Source: Pseudobdellovibrionaceae bacterium
Lineage (GTDB): Bacteria; Bdellovibrionota; Bdellovibrionia; Bdellovibrionales; UBA1609
Direction: 5' to 3'
Length of the DNA: 64,000 bases
Assembly (NCBI GenBank): GCA_023954155.1
Contig: JAMLIO010000003.1
Coordinates: 62,001-126,000 of the forward strand
The position numbers and the translations under genes were made by a program. Positions 63,016-64,000 of this stretch are shown piece by piece; positions within the stretch are counted from its first letter, which is position 1; every line of letters starts with the position of its first letter. The notes below the pieces were generated by a model. The model saw only the letters and a list, made by a program, of their open reading frames with translations. It had not been told where the DNA came from and made no database searches.

Positions 63016-63108
63016 TTAAAGACCTCTTCCTAATACCAAGAGCAGTTCTGCCTCACAGACACAACTGCAATCGAAGGTGTCTCCAACCTTGTCAATGCTC
63101 TAAGGACT

Positions 63109-63129
63109 CAATTCTAATCTTTAAGATTC
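63109..63129. repeat. 21-bp direct repeat, copy within the tex 3' end
   Basis: Minus strand GAATCTTAAAGATTAGAATT plus one base; it encodes NLKD and the TAG stop of tex. The same sequence recurs 114 nt downstream (62995-63015). Confidence 0.7.
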
Positions 63130-64000
63130 AAATCGCCGAGAGCTGCAAATGGGTTATTAAATGGAGACTGCGGTTTTTTATCACCACGATCCCTATTGGT
63201 TTTGGGTTTGCCACCACCTGATCGTGGTCCCTTGCCCTTATGGCCCTTAGCTTGCTTTTGATCTTTTCTGTCACCCTTGTAAGGTCGTTTGTTTTCAAAA
63301 CGGCCACGCCCTTCAGCTTGTCCTTCTGAACGCTCTGCGCGTGTAGAACCCGCTCTATCCTTAGAGGTTTTTGCGTTTCTTTCTGCTTTGATCTTTGAAA
63401 GGGAGAGAAGTTTTTTGTCTAAATTAAGATCGATCACTTTAACATAAATCCACTCACCAATGCCCACGGCTTTACGTGGATCAGAGACAAACTGTGCAGA
63501 CAGTTCTGACAAGTGCACTAAACCATCCTGACCAATTCCAAGATCCACAAAAGCACCAAAGCTGGAAAATCTAGTCACTAAACCTGGATAAATGGCGCCG
63601 ACTTGCACATCAGCTAGAGTTTTGATTTTATCACTAAATCCAAAAAATCTATAAACTCGTCTTGGGTCTTTACCTGGGGTCTTAAGCTGTTTGATGATGT
63701 CTTGTAACTCACTGGCTTCAAAAATATCTTTATACTTTGAAGATAGGATTTTTTCGGCATTCGCTTCACTTAAGGGTTCTGCCAAAGAAATGTCTAAATC
63801 CTTAGCCATATCCTTGATGGCTGCAAATCTAAAAGTTCTTAAGTTGGTTTTATCTAAAATAGATTTGGATAAGGCCACACGCACAAATCCTGTGCATGCA
63901 CGTAAGGTGTCATCATTAAATCCTAACTCTGTACTGAGTTGCGCTTTCTCAACAAAGCGACCTTTGGTTTGACGGTACCCTAAAATTTTAGTGACATGCT
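63114..64000 (-). CDS. tex: Tex-family S1 RNA-binding protein, 3' part (5' end outside window)
   Basis: The frame is open to the right edge and reads 'KILGYRQTKGRFVEKAQLSTEL ... LRACTGFVRVAL', the HhH part of Tex, then the S1 domain 'VGAIYPGLVTRFSSFGAFVDLGIGQDGLVHLSELS', so the GTG at 63884 is not the start. About 295 C-terminal residues are visible. A basic Arg/Gly/Lys-rich tail (last ~95 residues) should bind RNA. Tex acts in transcription and RNA handling. The end of the gene is duplicated downstream. Confidence 0.92.
   Translation of the reverse strand, partial: HVTKILGYRQTKGRFVEKAQLSTELGFNDDTLRACTGFVRVALSKSILDKTNLRTFRFAAIKDMAKDLDISLAEPLSEANAEKILSSKYKDIFEASELQDIIKQLKTPGKDPRRVYRFFGFSDKIKTLADVQVGAIYPGLVTRFSSFGAFVDLGIGQDGLVHLSELSAQFVSDPRKAVGIGEWIYVKVIDLNLDKKLLSLSKIKAERNAKTSKDRAGSTRAERSEGQAEGRGRFENKRPYKGDRKDQKQAKGHKGKGPRSGGGKPKTNRDRGDKKPQSPFNNPFAALGDLNLKD

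Noticed and set aside
1-64000. CRISPR arrays, IS transposases, prophage genes, rRNA operons
   Set aside because: No regularly spaced repeats, no DDE or HUH transposase motifs and no phage structural genes were seen.

Overview
This window is AT-rich, densely packed Gram-negative chromosome. Several features point to the Bdellovibrionota (Bdellovibrio/Pseudobdellovibrio-like predators) or a close relative: a pilB-[pilT-like]-pilC-pilS-pilR type IV pilus block, a bamA-skp-fabZ-lpxA-lpxB-lpxK-lpxL envelope operon, many secreted or lipoprotein hypotheticals, two L,D-transpeptidases and a sigma-54 two-component system. The taxon is inferred from gene content and order only. No phage, IS transposase or CRISPR array was seen.

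Layout. 1-8.6 kb: end of an L,D-transpeptidase gene, then on the minus strand ribF, pilB, a Walker-A-less PilT relative, pilC, pilS and pilR. 8.7-13.6 kb (plus): a CHASE2 histidine kinase overlapping its sigma-54 response regulator, then a secreted small protein coupled to an HExxH metalloprotease. 13.8-29.6 kb (minus): two lipoproteins, then a long envelope-biogenesis run ending at its promoter-proximal side with the 7TM-HD protein, ybeY, prfB (with the classical programmed +1 frameshift), lolC, lolD, bamA, skp, fabZ, lpxA, lpxB, lpxK and lpxL. 29.7-37.6 kb: mazG, murJ, rpsT, holA, lptE, a class V aminotransferase coupled to a 2-hydroxyacid dehydrogenase, and purA. 37.7-45.5 kb is the most accessory-looking part: tRNA-Lys, tRNA-Glu, a start-less ORF directly behind tRNA-Glu, several unique secreted proteins, alkC, an L,D-transpeptidase and a protein-glutaminase-like enzyme. 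45.5-64 kb returns to housekeeping: an SlyD-like isomerase, aat, a short recQ, fusA, a CNNM/CorC-type protein, cutA, pyrE, 2-oxoacid dehydrogenase E1 alpha and beta, a C-terminal processing protease, topA, a HAD phosphatase, a YkgJ-type protein and the 3' end of tex.

The most unusual signal is a pair of giant intergenic palindromes, at 36037-36233 and 52265-52438. Each has perfect inverted-repeat arms of 59 and 48 bp around a 78-79 nt core. The cores are nearly identical between the two loci, in opposite orientation, but the arms are unrelated and locus-specific. At the second locus one arm contains the last codons of cutA, so the other arm is an inverted copy of local sequence. A conserved core flanked by inverted duplications of its own target is not the structure of a MITE, REP/BIME or ordinary terminator. 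I consider it the best candidate for an undescribed element or mechanism here.
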